NCBI GenBank assembly: GCA_903927965.1 | Contig: CAIYPA010000104.1 | Span: 1-64,000, forward strand | Length of the DNA stretch: 64,000 nt | From: an uncultured Bacteroidia bacterium | GTDB taxonomy: Bacteria > Bacteroidota > Bacteroidia > Bacteroidales > Prolixibacteraceae | Reading direction: 5' to 3' | Shown: one piece after another, positions 52,666 to 62,168 of the stretch | Numbering within the stretch: the stretch's first letter is position 1 | How the letters are laid out: every line of letters starts with the position of its first letter | Notes under the pieces: generated by a model | Databases searched by the model: none | Told to the model about the DNA's origin: nothing | What the model saw: only the letters and a program-made list of their open reading frames with translations | Program-made: the position numbers and the translations under genes

Positions 52666-55338
52666 TCAATAAGATACATTATCATAGTAACTCTGTCGTT
52701 TGCTGAGCTTTAAGTCCTGAAGCAAGGTTGAAGTAGCCCTGATCGTAAAACTATAACTTTGCCTGTATCCAAAGGGGACCAGGTTTAACGACATTTGCAT
52801 ACAATGTAAGTCCCTGAAAATATTGAATTGGGTAAAAGTGACCTGAAGTTTCTGGACATCAAGTCCCGAGGAAAAACCAATTTTCCATTGTTTTGTCATA
52901 CTGATATTTCCATTGAAATCAACTGTTTGGGTAACAGTTGATGATTTTGTAGGGTCAGGCTTATTGTACCTGAAACTGTAATTAGCTGACAAATCCCATG
53001 GGACACTAAAATCGGCATATTCGGGGATATCACCTGATTTCTGCCTGATTTTAACCATATCTGCCTCATTTCGTTGTTCAGGTGTCAGTTTTTCCTGTTC
53101 TTTTTCCTTCTCTTTCCCCTCCTTCGATTTGAACGACAGTCCAAAAGACATATTTGCACTGGTTAGCCTAGCCAATTGGCCATTGCGCGAAAATTGAAAT
53201 TGATTAATCAAATGACCGTTTTGCATGGCATAAGGATCCAATATCGCACCAAAATTAAGGTCAATCCCGGCAACCTTGGTTCGGGCAGTAATATTGATGT
53301 TTGAGAGGTTCAACGAATCGGCCGCCAGGTTATAAGATCCATTTATCGATAACTGGTCCAAGAGTTTAACCTTGGTAAATGCCTCTTTTGAAACAGTATC
53401 TTTTGTATTTACCATTTTCATTTCCAGGGTATTGTTTATGCCGAATCCAATTGAACCAGCCCGCCCTGCACTGGCAGTTCCGTAAATAGAACCTTCATGT
53501 ATTGGATACCTATAACTTACCGGCAACCCTTTTTCATCAAAATATTCAATATTTTCATACATCCCATATCTGGGAAGGCCGAAATCGGGTTTAAGGCTGA
53601 AACTGATGTTTGGTGTCATAACATGCCTGATCCCCTTGATCCTTGATTTGGGGTTTAATGGCATGAAAGTGCCATAGATTTTTGTGGACGCCCCAACACT
53701 GAACGAATAATCGTAATTTCGGGTAAAGCCATAAATAGTGTCCGAAATCTCTATCTGTTTGGTCGTTGTATTGTACTTCTTCCTGATCTGCTGGGTATAC
53801 CAGCGCTCCCCATAATTGAACGAAGGGCTGATTGTGATGTATTTCAAGGCCTTAAACGAGGTACTGATCGGAATGGTATGTTTGATACCATTTTGCCAGT
53901 TCTTTATCAATGAAGAATTCATCAATTTATTCTCCTTGGTATTGATGGTGTTCTGCATATCCATGGAATAGCTTAAACCTATCTTCTCGTACCATTTCTC
54001 TTTCCCTGAGCGTGTCTTGGATTTAAAAGGGTAAATCCTCGACATATTAAAAGTCATTTGCGGTAGGGTAAGACTTATCGTCGTATCTCGGCTATTTTGG
54101 GAGTGGCGCATATTGGCAGACAATGTAAACGGTGAGTTTTCCCAACGCTTTGCATAGGAGATACTTGATTGCTTTGTATTGGTCAGATAGTTCTCCGTAG
54201 TGTAAGAGTTGTTCTGATCGAAAGAACTGGTTGAAAAATTGACGCTTGCGCTAAAAGTCTGACTTGGACTTGCCTTTGAATCCATTGAATGGCTCCAGGT
54301 AATGGCAAAATCGTTTTGTGTCTTATAATCGGGCAAACCTTTGTCCCCAAAAACATTTTTATAATATTTCAGGTCGAAAGATCCGTTAAATTTATATCGG
54401 AGCCTATAATTGGTATGCAGCTTAATTCCCCTGGAACCCTTGGAATAGAGGTCGCCCTTTACCGAAGCATCGAAGAAATCGTTTGCGGCAAAATAATAAC
54501 CAAAATCACGAAGGAAGAAACCACGGTTGATCTCATCACCGTAGGAAGGCATTAAAAAACCCGATGAATATTTGGGCGAATTTGGGAAAAACCCAAAAGG
54601 GATAAACACAAAATAAAGTGGCAAATCTTCGATCACAAGGTAAGCTGGTCCGGTAACGATCTTCTTGTTTGAAAGAACCTTCGCCTTCGTCATTTCAAGC
54701 CAGAAATGGGGATGTTCAGCATCACAGGTAGTATATTTCCCGTTACGAAGGCAATAGGTCGAATCATTGATCAGTTTAGTCCTGCCGCTATGTACAAACC
54801 CTCCCTCCTGTTCGGTGACAACGCCAGTTACAATCCCTTTTTTTGTTTTAAAATTATAATGGACTTCGTCAGCTTCAAACTCCTGGTCACCCTGTTTAAA
54901 GACAGGTTTACCGGAAATCTTCCCGGTCGAGTCTGGTTTTCCAACTGCGTAAACAAGGTTACTGTCGCGGTTCAGTTCGATATATGCCGCTTTTAGTTCG
55001 ATATCTTTGTACTTCACCTGGGCATTTTTGTACATAATGATCTTGTTGCCCTTGCTATTTTGGATCATCGTGATGTAACCATCGGCGACATATTCCACTT
55101 CAGCATCAAAACCAGCTGCCTCAACCGCGTTCAAACTGTCAGGAACGATAGAGTCCTTTTTCGAAATAAGAAGACTGTCCGGCCGTGCCAGGTTACGCAT
55201 ATTTTTGAGTCCCAGATTTGGAACTTTCTGTTTTTCAACGGAATTAGTCCTACTATTCTCAAGCTTTTGCCCAAAAATAATTCCATGTGCCAGGAAGAGG
55301 ATGACCCCAAGGGAAGATAAAAATCGCAACTTGCTCAA
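52666..55338 (-). CDS. lptD: LptD-like outer membrane LPS assembly protein
   Basis: An 890-residue outer membrane protein. After a signal peptide (LRFLSSLGVILFLAHGIIFG), an OstA-like beta-jellyroll (about 100-260; MYKNAQVKYKDIELKAAYIE, EADEVHYNFKTKKGIV) is followed by a large beta-barrel rich in alternating aromatic strands. This is the Bacteroidota form of LptD, which inserts lipopolysaccharide into the outer leaflet. The start is a TTG at 55336-55338: a stop lies five codons upstream and no ATG is available before residue 47. A TACTTTTG element on the minus strand at 55391-55398 is a plausible -7. Confidence 0.85.
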   Translation of the reverse strand: MSKLRFLSSLGVILFLAHGIIFGQKLENSRTNSVEKQKVPNLGLKNMRNLARPDSLLISKKDSIVPDSLNAVEAAGFDAEVEYVADGYITMIQNSKGNKIIMYKNAQVKYKDIELKAAYIELNRDSNLVYAVGKPDSTGKISGKPVFKQGDQEFEADEVHYNFKTKKGIVTGVVTEQEGGFVHSGRTKLINDSTYCLRNGKYTTCDAEHPHFWLEMTKAKVLSNKKIVTGPAYLVIEDLPLYFVFIPFGFFPNSPKYSSGFLMPSYGDEINRGFFLRDFGYYFAANDFFDASVKGDLYSKGSRGIKLHTNYRLRYKFNGSFDLKYYKNVFGDKGLPDYKTQNDFAITWSHSMDSKASPSQTFSASVNFSTSSFDQNNSYTTENYLTNTKQSSISYAKRWENSPFTLSANMRHSQNSRDTTISLTLPQMTFNMSRIYPFKSKTRSGKEKWYEKIGLSYSMDMQNTINTKENKLMNSSLIKNWQNGIKHTIPISTSFKALKYITISPSFNYGERWYTQQIRKKYNTTTKQIEISDTIYGFTRNYDYSFSVGASTKIYGTFMPLNPKSRIKGIRHVMTPNISFSLKPDFGLPRYGMYENIEYFDEKGLPVSYRYPIHEGSIYGTASAGRAGSIGFGINNTLEMKMVNTKDTVSKEAFTKVKLLDQLSINGSYNLAADSLNLSNINITARTKVAGIDLNFGAILDPYAMQNGHLINQFQFSRNGQLARLTSANMSFGLSFKSKEGKEKEKEQEKLTPEQRNEADMVKIRQKSGDIPEYADFSVPWDLSANYSFRYNKPDPTKSSTVTQTVDFNGNISMTKQWKIGFSSGLDVQKLQVTFTQFNIFRDLHCMQMSLNLVPFGYRQSYSFTIRATSTLLQDLKLSKRQSYYDNVSY

Positions 55339-55390
55339 AACGTTTCCAAATCAAGTTAAATCTGACATTAATGCAACGCATTGCATAGGG

Positions 55391-55455
55391 CAAAAGTAAA
55401 AAAACCATTTAGAGAAAGATACTACCTGAAAAAATAATTTAATCTTCTACTTTTG
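55391..55455. promoter_or_regulatory. Divergent -7 elements for lptD and the amidase gene
   Basis: The octamer TACTTTTG occurs on the minus strand at 55391-55398 (towards lptD, 53 nt from its start) and on the plus strand at 55448-55455 (towards the amidase, 37 nt from its ATG). Both match TAnnTTTG. Clear -33 partners are not seen. Confidence 0.5.
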
Positions 55456-55491
55456 TAGGGATTGATCATTTAGGATCAGTACACCTATACA

Positions 55492-56871
55492 ATGGACATT
55501 GCAATGATTAAAGAGAATTTTCAGGTTAAAGTCAGTGGCACATTAAGTACATCGATGTTGCTTATGGTAATTGTTGCAATTATGTTTTGCAACCCGGTTT
55601 TTTGCAAAAACCAACCCAGAAAAGGTCTCGAAACCATTGTAATCGATCCGGGGCATGGTGGGAAAGACCCCGGTGCCGTGGTGGGAAACGCCCGTGAAAA
55701 GGATATAGTGCTGTCTATTGCATTGAATTTAGGCAAATTAATTAAAGAGAGATTACCAAATGTAAAAATAGTCTATACCAGAAGTACGGATGTTTTTATT
55801 CCTTTGTTTGAAAGATCGGTCATTGCCAATAAAAATAATGCAGATCTTTTCATTTCTATCCATGCCAACTATTGCAATACCCCTTCGGTAAAAGGTACCG
55901 AGACCTATGTCTTAGGCCTTCACAGAACAGAAGACAATCTCAATGTGGCTAAAAAAGAGAACAGTGTCATCCTGCTCGAAAAAGATTACACAACCCGTTA
56001 CGAAGGATTTAATCCCAATCTGTCCGAATCTTACATTATTTTCGAATTGATTCAAAACACACACATCGATCAGAGCGTCTTGTTTGCTGGAATTTTGCAG
56101 GATTATTTTAAGGAACACGCCCAAAGGGCAAACCGAGATGTACGGCAAGCCGGTTTTCTGGTTTTGCGTGAAACGGCCATGCCGGGTGTTCTGATCGAAA
56201 CCGGCTATTTGAGCAACCTTTCGGAGGCAAATTACCTCATGACAAACTCAGGAAGGGAAACGCTCGCATTATCTATTTTTAACTCATTTCAATCGTACAA
56301 AGAAAAATATGACTCCCGGCTTAATTTGGCCTCAAACGACCAAAAAACAAATAAAAAGGAGGCCGATACTGCGATTACAGAACACCCACCTATAGAAATT
56401 GTAAAAGAAGTGGAACCTCAACATACAGTGTCGAAGGAAAGGAAAATTAAGGATTCAATTGATAAAAAAAATAAGCCAGATGTTAAAAAGGAGGTCGGAG
56501 CAGAAACAAAACTGATAGTCAAAGAAGAGGTTAAACCAGTCAAAAAAGAGACCAAACAAGAGGTTAAACCAATTGTAAAACAAGAGGTTCTAAAGATTCC
56601 CGTTCAATCTGTGGAGATTACCTTTGCGATCCAAATCGCTGCATCTCTCAAAAAGATTCCTTTGAACTCTCATACTTTTAAAGGGATAGAAAATATTGAG
56701 GAAATCAGCATCGGCGGATATTTCAAATATTATTGCTTCAAAACGGGCTCTTTTACAAAAACGAAACTAAATCTTCAATCAGTCCAATTGAAAGTTCCAG
56801 GTGCCTTCATCGTTGCTTTTAAAGACGATCAGATTGTTTCAATTAAAGAAGCTTTGGATCATAAGAAATAG
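55492..56871 (+). CDS. N-acetylmuramoyl-L-alanine amidase with SPOR-like C-terminal domain
   Basis: A 459-residue Amidase_3 (AmiA/B/C-type) cell wall hydrolase that cleaves the bond between N-acetylmuramic acid and the stem peptide. A hydrophobic N-terminus (MLLMVIVAIMFCNPVFC) is a likely export signal. The catalytic domain shows the zinc ligands in IDPGHGGKDPGAV (His), NAREKDIV (Glu) and FISIHANYC (His), and GVLIETGYLSN carries the catalytic Glu. After ~280 comes a K/E/V-rich linker, then an 80-residue SPOR-like domain (TFAIQIAASLKKIPLNSHTF to the end). A second ATG at 55504 is possible. Confidence 0.92.
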   Translation: MDIAMIKENFQVKVSGTLSTSMLLMVIVAIMFCNPVFCKNQPRKGLETIVIDPGHGGKDPGAVVGNAREKDIVLSIALNLGKLIKERLPNVKIVYTRSTDVFIPLFERSVIANKNNADLFISIHANYCNTPSVKGTETYVLGLHRTEDNLNVAKKENSVILLEKDYTTRYEGFNPNLSESYIIFELIQNTHIDQSVLFAGILQDYFKEHAQRANRDVRQAGFLVLRETAMPGVLIETGYLSNLSEANYLMTNSGRETLALSIFNSFQSYKEKYDSRLNLASNDQKTNKKEADTAITEHPPIEIVKEVEPQHTVSKERKIKDSIDKKNKPDVKKEVGAETKLIVKEEVKPVKKETKQEVKPIVKQEVLKIPVQSVEITFAIQIAASLKKIPLNSHTFKGIENIEEISIGGYFKYYCFKTGSFTKTKLNLQSVQLKVPGAFIVAFKDDQIVSIKEALDHKK

Positions 56872-56902
56872 AATTGTGTTTTTTTTAAACCTTAATCCTG
56901 TG

Positions 56903-56910
56903 TATTTTTG
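56903..56910 (+). promoter_or_regulatory. Candidate -7 element for the MCE gene
   Basis: TATTTTTG matches TAnnTTTG and lies 23 nt before the ATG at 56933. No TTTG partner is found at the expected spacing, so the gene may also be read through from the amidase gene 61 nt upstream. Confidence 0.4.
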
Positions 56911-56932
56911 CATTCAAATTATTAATTAAGAA

Positions 56933-58192
56933 ATGAAGCTCTCAAAAACCTCAAAAATCGGAATTCTGGCGGTCATTTGTCTTACGATCCTGATATGGGG
57001 AATTAATTTCCTCAAAGGAAGGGATTTATTCAGGACAGAAAAGACCTTTTTTGCCCGCTATAAAAATGTTGGCGGGCTCGAAGCAACTACCCTGGTTACA
57101 CTGAATGGATTAAAAATAGGATATGTTCGTGATATCTATTTCGCTGAAGACCTTTCAGGAGATTTAATCGTGAGGATTGCCATTCACAACAATTTTCCAT
57201 TGCCTGTTGGTACATCTGCAGAAATTGCAAGTAGTGACTTATTGGGATCGAAGGTAGTAAAAATAAACCTTGCCAAATCCGATAAACTTCTGCATGAAAA
57301 CGATACTTTGAAAACAAAGATGGCACCCGATATCATGCAGCAGGTCAATGAGCAAATTGCCCCTATAAAAGCAAAGGCCGAGCGGTTGATCGAGAACCTC
57401 GACTCGATCGTTTCAACAGCTTCAAAGATTTTCAACAACGAATCACAACGAAACATTGCTGAAAGTTTCAGGCAAATCAGTCTGACATTGATCAATCTTG
57501 AAAAAATATCAGGCGACCTGAATGAAGTAACTTCAAATCAAAAGAAAAACCTCTCTTCGACAATTACCAACATTAACGATGTTACTGCAAATTTGAAAGT
57601 CAATACCGTTAAACTTGGAAACATCATGGACAATTTCTCCAATTTCAGCGATTCACTTGTCAAACTTGAAGTAAACAAGACGGTTAACCACCTGAATACC
57701 TCTATAACAAATTTACAGTCCATATTAAGCAAAATTGATACTGCCAACGGCACCATCGGGAAACTCGTAAACGATCCATTGTTGTATCAGAACCTTACAA
57801 ATACAAGTGATAACCTCAACCGGTTGCTTGTCGATTTTCGCTTAAATCCGAAACGGTATGTCCATTTCTCAGCTATCGATTTGGGCCGTGAAGTAAACGT
57901 TTCAACCTCTGCAAGTCACCAAACATCTGAAAATCTGATATTTAGAATCCAACTACTCTCTTCACCCAGTCCAATTAACCTTCAATCTCCTCAATTTAAG
58001 GGAATTGACAATGTTTCGGAAGTTAAATTGGGTGACAAATATTATTACTTGACAGAACCAGAATCATCTTACGATAAAGTTAGATTCATTCTAAATAAGA
58101 TACAAAGTGCTTTTCCAGAGGCTATTTTAAAGCCTTACAAAAACGGAAAAGAGATATCTTTAAAAATTGCATTAAAAATGATGAAAAATTAG
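56933..58192 (+). CDS. MCE/MlaD-family protein with SPOR-like C-terminal domain
   Basis: A 419-residue membrane-anchored protein of the mammalian-cell-entry type. A single helix (IGILAVICLTILIWGINFL) at the start is followed by the MCE domain (GLEATTLVTLNGLKIGYVRD, VRIAIHNNFPLPVGTSAEI) and a long helical region (150-330). MlaD-type proteins carry phospholipids across the periplasm. Normal MlaD is shorter; the last ~80 residues (FRIQLLSSPSPINLQSPQFK to the end) resemble the SPOR-like domain of the adjacent amidase. No Mla permease or ATPase gene lies in the window. Confidence 0.88.
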   Translation: MKLSKTSKIGILAVICLTILIWGINFLKGRDLFRTEKTFFARYKNVGGLEATTLVTLNGLKIGYVRDIYFAEDLSGDLIVRIAIHNNFPLPVGTSAEIASSDLLGSKVVKINLAKSDKLLHENDTLKTKMAPDIMQQVNEQIAPIKAKAERLIENLDSIVSTASKIFNNESQRNIAESFRQISLTLINLEKISGDLNEVTSNQKKNLSSTITNINDVTANLKVNTVKLGNIMDNFSNFSDSLVKLEVNKTVNHLNTSITNLQSILSKIDTANGTIGKLVNDPLLYQNLTNTSDNLNRLLVDFRLNPKRYVHFSAIDLGREVNVSTSASHQTSENLIFRIQLLSSPSPINLQSPQFKGIDNVSEVKLGDKYYYLTEPESSYDKVRFILNKIQSAFPEAILKPYKNGKEISLKIALKMMKN

Positions 58193-58526
58193 TTTTTAAT
58201 GTACTTTTTTACTTTACTTTTAGACCAACAGAAAGAATGTATTTCGGAGTTTCTGATTCCAATAAAAAGTATTCATTTCATTATTAAATTTGTCAGGATT
58301 TACTCCTACAAAATACAATGAATCAAATGCTTGCAAAATATTAGAATTTAACTATTTGATTATGAGCACATTAATTTTTTAAGATTTTTTTTCACTGCAA
58401 TAGACTGAAATTTAAAACCATAGAATTATGCAACATTTTAAGCAGTTTTTTTCAAAATAAATTATTTCAACCTTTGCGTTGGAGAAAAATAATACAAGGT
58501 TTAATTTTATTTACCTAAGTCCTAAA
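58193..58526. other. Non-coding A+T-rich gap upstream of dnaA
   Basis: About 330 bp with no open frame that I can support. The strand is rich in A and T. I looked for the DnaA box consensus TTATCCACA on both strands and saw no good match, so there is no evidence for an origin here. AACCTTTG at 58469-58476 could be a weak -7 element for dnaA. Confidence 0.5.
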
Positions 58527-59954
58527 ATGAACAAGGATCATCATCATATCTGGGAAAATTGTCTGAGGATTATTAAAGATAACGTACCGTACATCAGTTA
58601 CAGGACGTGGTTCGAGCCTATCGTGCCAATCAGACTTGAAAAGGATATCCTGACAATTCAGGTGCCGAGCCCGTTTTTCTACGAATACCTCGAAGAACAG
58701 TTCATTGATATCCTAAGGAAAACCTTAAGGAAAGAACTGGGTGCAAGTGCCAAACTTGAGTATAGTGTGGTTGTTGACAATAATCTCAACGCCAATAATA
58801 AACCCTATACGGTCAAATTACCAACAAATCAGAATAACAATCTGAAAAACAGGCCTGTAACTGCTTCATTTCAGGACGAAAACACGATTAAAAACCCTTT
58901 TGTCATTCCCGGAATCCAAAAACTGAATATTGATCCGCAGCTTAAACAAGACAATACATTCGACAATTTTATCGAAGGCGAATGTAACAGGTTAGCAAGA
59001 AGTGCAAGCTATGCCGTGGCACAAAAACCGGGGGGGACTGCTTTTAACCCATTGATGCTTTATGGAAATTCCGGATTGGGTAAAACCCATCTTGCACAAG
59101 CTATAGGCATTGAAGTAAAGGAGCGTTTCGCTGATAAAATTGTCCTGTACGTGAATGCAAACAAATTCCAGACGCAATTCTCGGAGGCTACACGCAACAA
59201 CAACCGCAACGATTTTCTTCACTTTTATCAAATGATCGATGTCTTGATCATTGATGATGTACAGGAATTTGCCGGTAAGGAAAAAACCCAGGAAACATTT
59301 TTCCATATATTCAACCATTTGCATCAGACTGGCAAGCAGCTCATCCTTACTTCAGATAAACCGCCCATTGAATTGAAAGGCCTTGAGCAAAGGCTTTTGT
59401 CAAGGTTCAAATGGGGATTGACTGCAGATCTGCAGGTGCCTGATTTTGAGACACGGATTAACATCCTGCGCAAGAAGATCTATAAAGATGGCATAGAAAT
59501 ACCTGAAGAGGTTCTCGAATACATTGCATCTCATATCAACAGCAATGTTCGTGAGTTGGAAGGTGCTTTGATTTCGTTGCTGGCGCAATCGACACTCAAC
59601 AAAAAAGAAATAACGATCGATTTAGCGATAAAAATGATCAATAAGTTGGTTAAATGCTCCGTCCGTGAAATCACAATCGACTATATTACGAAAACTGTAT
59701 GTGATTATTTCAATCTATCCGTTGATTCACTGATTGTTAACACAAGGAAAAGGGAAACCGTCCAGGCAAGGCAAATAGCCATGTATTTTTCGAAGTCTTT
59801 GACAAAATCCTCCCTTGCATCGATCGGATCGCAAATCGGGGGTAAGGATCACGCCACGGTTCTTCATGCATGTAGGACTGTCGCCAATCTCAAAGATACC
59901 GATAAAAATTTCAAAGTTTATCTTGACGAAATAGAGATGAAATTAAAGTATTAA
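58527..59954 (+). CDS. dnaA: Chromosomal replication initiator DnaA
   Basis: A 475-residue replication initiator that binds and opens the origin. Domain I (MNKDHHHIWENCLRIIKDNV, then YISYRTWFEPIVP), a linker, the AAA+ domain with Walker A GNSGLGKTHL (near residue 190) and Walker B VLIIDDVQEF, and the C-terminal DnaA domain with the signature GGKDHATVLHACRTVANL are all present. The ATG at 58527 is preferred over a TTG at 58479 because it starts domain I directly. A good terminator follows 15 nt after the stop. Confidence 0.97.
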   Translation: MNKDHHHIWENCLRIIKDNVPYISYRTWFEPIVPIRLEKDILTIQVPSPFFYEYLEEQFIDILRKTLRKELGASAKLEYSVVVDNNLNANNKPYTVKLPTNQNNNLKNRPVTASFQDENTIKNPFVIPGIQKLNIDPQLKQDNTFDNFIEGECNRLARSASYAVAQKPGGTAFNPLMLYGNSGLGKTHLAQAIGIEVKERFADKIVLYVNANKFQTQFSEATRNNNRNDFLHFYQMIDVLIIDDVQEFAGKEKTQETFFHIFNHLHQTGKQLILTSDKPPIELKGLEQRLLSRFKWGLTADLQVPDFETRINILRKKIYKDGIEIPEEVLEYIASHINSNVRELEGALISLLAQSTLNKKEITIDLAIKMINKLVKCSVREITIDYITKTVCDYFNLSVDSLIVNTRKRETVQARQIAMYFSKSLTKSSLASIGSQIGGKDHATVLHACRTVANLKDTDKNFKVYLDEIEMKLKY

Positions 59955-59969
59955 TTATTGGATTATTGG

Positions 59970-59998
59970 AAGCAGACTTTGTAGTCTGCTTTCTTTTT
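59970..59998 (+). terminator. Rho-independent terminator after dnaA
   Basis: AAGCAGACT (59970-59978) and AGTCTGCTT (59983-59991) form a perfect 9-bp stem with a 4-base loop, followed by CTTTTT. It separates dnaA from the YigZ-family gene. Confidence 0.88.
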
Positions 59999-60052
59999 GG
60001 CGTCAGTTCAATAAATGTTGTTTCTAAATACGCGAAAACATTGTCCAGTTTT

Positions 60053-60670
60053 ATGGAATATACGGATACCTATAAAACAATCGGATTGCCAAATGAAGGC
60101 CTCTATAAAGAAAAAGGAAGCAGGTTTATTGCCTATGCTTTTCCTGTAACTGACGAACAACAGATAAAGGAGATCATCACAAACTTAAAAAAAGAACATC
60201 ATAGTGCAAGGCACCATTGTTTCGCATGGCGACTCGGCACAGATCAACAATCTTTTCGTGTCAATGACGATGGAGAACCGTCAGGAACGGCTGGTAGGCC
60301 GATATACAGCCAGATCCAGCAACATGAATTAACTGATATCCTTGTAGTTGTAGTAAGATACTTTGGAGGCATCCTATTGGGTACCAGTGGATTGATCAAT
60401 GCTTACAAACATGCTACTGCCGACGTTTTGAACAACGCCAGCATCATGGAGAAAGTAATTGAAATTAACGTTGAAGTCAATTTCGATTATCTGGCAATGA
60501 ACGATTTCATGAGGATAATTAAGGAATTTCAGGTGGGGATGAAAGAGAGTCATTTTGACACCACTTGCAAGGTAAATTTTTCTGTGAGAAAACAACTAAA
60601 GGATCAGATCATGGAAAAGCTTGGTAAAATAGACCATCTCAAAGCCCATTTAACTGCGGTTAACCCTTAA
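60053..60670 (+). CDS. YigZ/IMPACT-family protein
   Basis: A 205-residue protein of the YigZ (UPF0029/IMPACT) family, thought to act in translation or stress control. The N-terminal domain contains the family signature NDDGEPSGTAGRPI and a basic HHSARHHCFAWRLG segment, and VVVVRYFGGILLGTSGLI follows. The C-terminal domain is alpha-beta, ferredoxin-like. The ATG at 60053 (MEYTDTYKTIGLP) matches the family start; a longer frame from 59966 would run through the dnaA terminator and is rejected. Confidence 0.92.
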   Translation: MEYTDTYKTIGLPNEGLYKEKGSRFIAYAFPVTDEQQIKEIITNLKKEHHSARHHCFAWRLGTDQQSFRVNDDGEPSGTAGRPIYSQIQQHELTDILVVVVRYFGGILLGTSGLINAYKHATADVLNNASIMEKVIEINVEVNFDYLAMNDFMRIIKEFQVGMKESHFDTTCKVNFSVRKQLKDQIMEKLGKIDHLKAHLTAVNP

Positions 60671-60696
60671 AAGTTTTCTGAAAGGACATAAATTCA

Positions 60697-60704
60697 TATT
60701 TTTG
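60697..60704 (+). promoter_or_regulatory. Candidate -7 element for pyrBI
   Basis: TATTTTTG matches the TAnnTTTG consensus and lies 60 nt before the pyrB ATG at 60765. A -33 TTTG is not evident at the usual distance. Confidence 0.4.
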
Positions 60705-60764
60705 TACCGTTTTCTTATGACTATTCATACGATACCTTATTAACAACCTGTAAATTAATTATTT

Positions 60765-61676
60765 ATGCAAGCAAAGAGCCTGATTTCGATTACTGACTTC
60801 ACAAAAGGGGAGTACCTGAAAATTATGCACCTTGCCGAAGACTTCGAGGCCAACCCCAATCAGAAACTGCTTCAGGGAAAAGTAATTGCCACCTTATTTT
60901 TTGAACCATCGACCCGCACAAGATTAAGCTTTGAGACGGCCATAAACAGATTGGGCGGCAAAATAATCGGATTTTCAGATTCCTCGTCATCTAGTGTATC
61001 GAAAGGTGAAACACTGCACGATACCATCAGAATGGTCAGCAATTACGCCGATATGATCATTATGCGCCATCCATTGGAAGGTAGTGCCCGATATGCCGCT
61101 GAAATCTCGAACGTCCCGGTCATCAATGCAGGCGACGGTGCTAATCAGCATCCCTCCCAAACATTGCTCGATATGTATTCGATCCTAAAAACCCAGGGGC
61201 GCCTCGACAATATAAACTTATTTTTGGTAGGAGACCTGAAATATGGGCGAACAGTCCACAGCCTGATTATGGCCTTGCTCCAATTTGAAAATCCAATATT
61301 CAATTTTATTGCACCACCAGAACTTGCATTGCCCAATGAATACAAAATCCATCTTACCGAAAAAGGGATAAGGTATTTCGAACATGCCGAGTTTACCGAT
61401 ATCATCAACGCTGCAGACATCATCTACATGACCCGGGTTCAAAAAGAGAGGTTTATAGATCCTGTAGAATATGAAAAGGTTAAAAATATCTATATCCTCC
61501 GCAACGAAATGCTGAGGAATACCAAGAGTACCATGAAAATCCTCCATCCGCTTCCCCGGATCAATGAGATTCATACAGATGTTGACAGCAATCCAAAAGC
61601 GTACTATTTCACGCAAGCCAAAAATGGAGTTTTTACCCGGATGGCAATTATAGCCCATTTATTGAACCTTAAATAA
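60765..61676 (+). CDS. pyrB: Aspartate carbamoyltransferase, catalytic subunit
   Basis: A 303-residue enzyme that joins carbamoyl phosphate and aspartate in the second step of pyrimidine synthesis. The carbamoyl-phosphate site motif [15 protein letters not shown] lies near residue 47. [18 protein letters not shown] near 126 and [14 protein letters not shown] near 264 complete the active site. Length is normal for the class with a separate regulatory chain. pyrI begins 16 nt after the stop, so the two form an operon and a PyrB6-PyrI6 holoenzyme. Confidence 0.97.
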   Translation: MQAKSLISITDFTKGEYLKIMHLAEDFEANPNQKLLQGKVIATLFFEPSTRTRLSFETAINRLGGKIIGFSDSSSSSVSKGETLHDTIRMVSNYADMIIMRHPLEGSARYAAEISNVPVINAGDGANQHPSQTLLDMYSILKTQGRLDNINLFLVGDLKYGRTVHSLIMALLQFENPIFNFIAPPELALPNEYKIHLTEKGIRYFEHAEFTDIINAADIIYMTRVQKERFIDPVEYEKVKNIYILRNEMLRNTKSTMKILHPLPRINEIHTDVDSNPKAYYFTQAKNGVFTRMAIIAHLLNLK

Positions 61677-61692
61677 TTTTAATACTTAAGCA

Positions 61693-62145
61693 ATGCAAAA
61701 ACATCTCAAAGTCAGTGCGATCAAAGATGGAACGGTGATCGATCATATCCCGACAAAAGCACTTTTTAAGGTAATAAAAATCCTCAATCTCGAAAATTGC
61801 AGTCAAATGGTTACCTTTGGAAACAACCTTGACAGCAAGGCCATGGGCACAAAAGCAATTATCAAAATAGCCAATAGATATTTTGCTGACGAAGAATTAA
61901 ACAAAATTGCCCTTGTTGCCCCTCATGCTAAACTGAATATTATCCGCAATTACGAAGTGATTGAGAAAAAGGTTGTTGAAATACCCAAAGAGATCAAAGG
62001 CATTGTCCGTTGCTTCAATCCGAAATGCATTTCCAATGGTGAACAGGTCACAACGCGGTTTGAAATTTTATCAGTCAAACCGATAGCAATGAAATGTTAC
62101 TATTGCGAAAAAATAACCAATGAAAATGAGATGATGTTTTTCTGA
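61693..62145 (+). CDS. pyrI: Aspartate carbamoyltransferase, regulatory subunit
   Basis: A 150-residue allosteric subunit that binds nucleotides and links catalytic trimers. The N-terminal allosteric domain (LKVSAIKDGTVIDHIPTKAL) is followed by a C-terminal zinc domain whose four cysteines are seen as CFNPKC and CYYC about 22 residues apart. It follows pyrB by 16 nt. Co-occurrence with pyrB supports end-product control of pyrimidine synthesis. Confidence 0.96.
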   Translation: MQKHLKVSAIKDGTVIDHIPTKALFKVIKILNLENCSQMVTFGNNLDSKAMGTKAIIKIANRYFADEELNKIALVAPHAKLNIIRNYEVIEKKVVEIPKEIKGIVRCFNPKCISNGEQVTTRFEILSVKPIAMKCYYCEKITNENEMMFF

Positions 62146-62168
62146 ATATTGCTATTAATATATTGATA

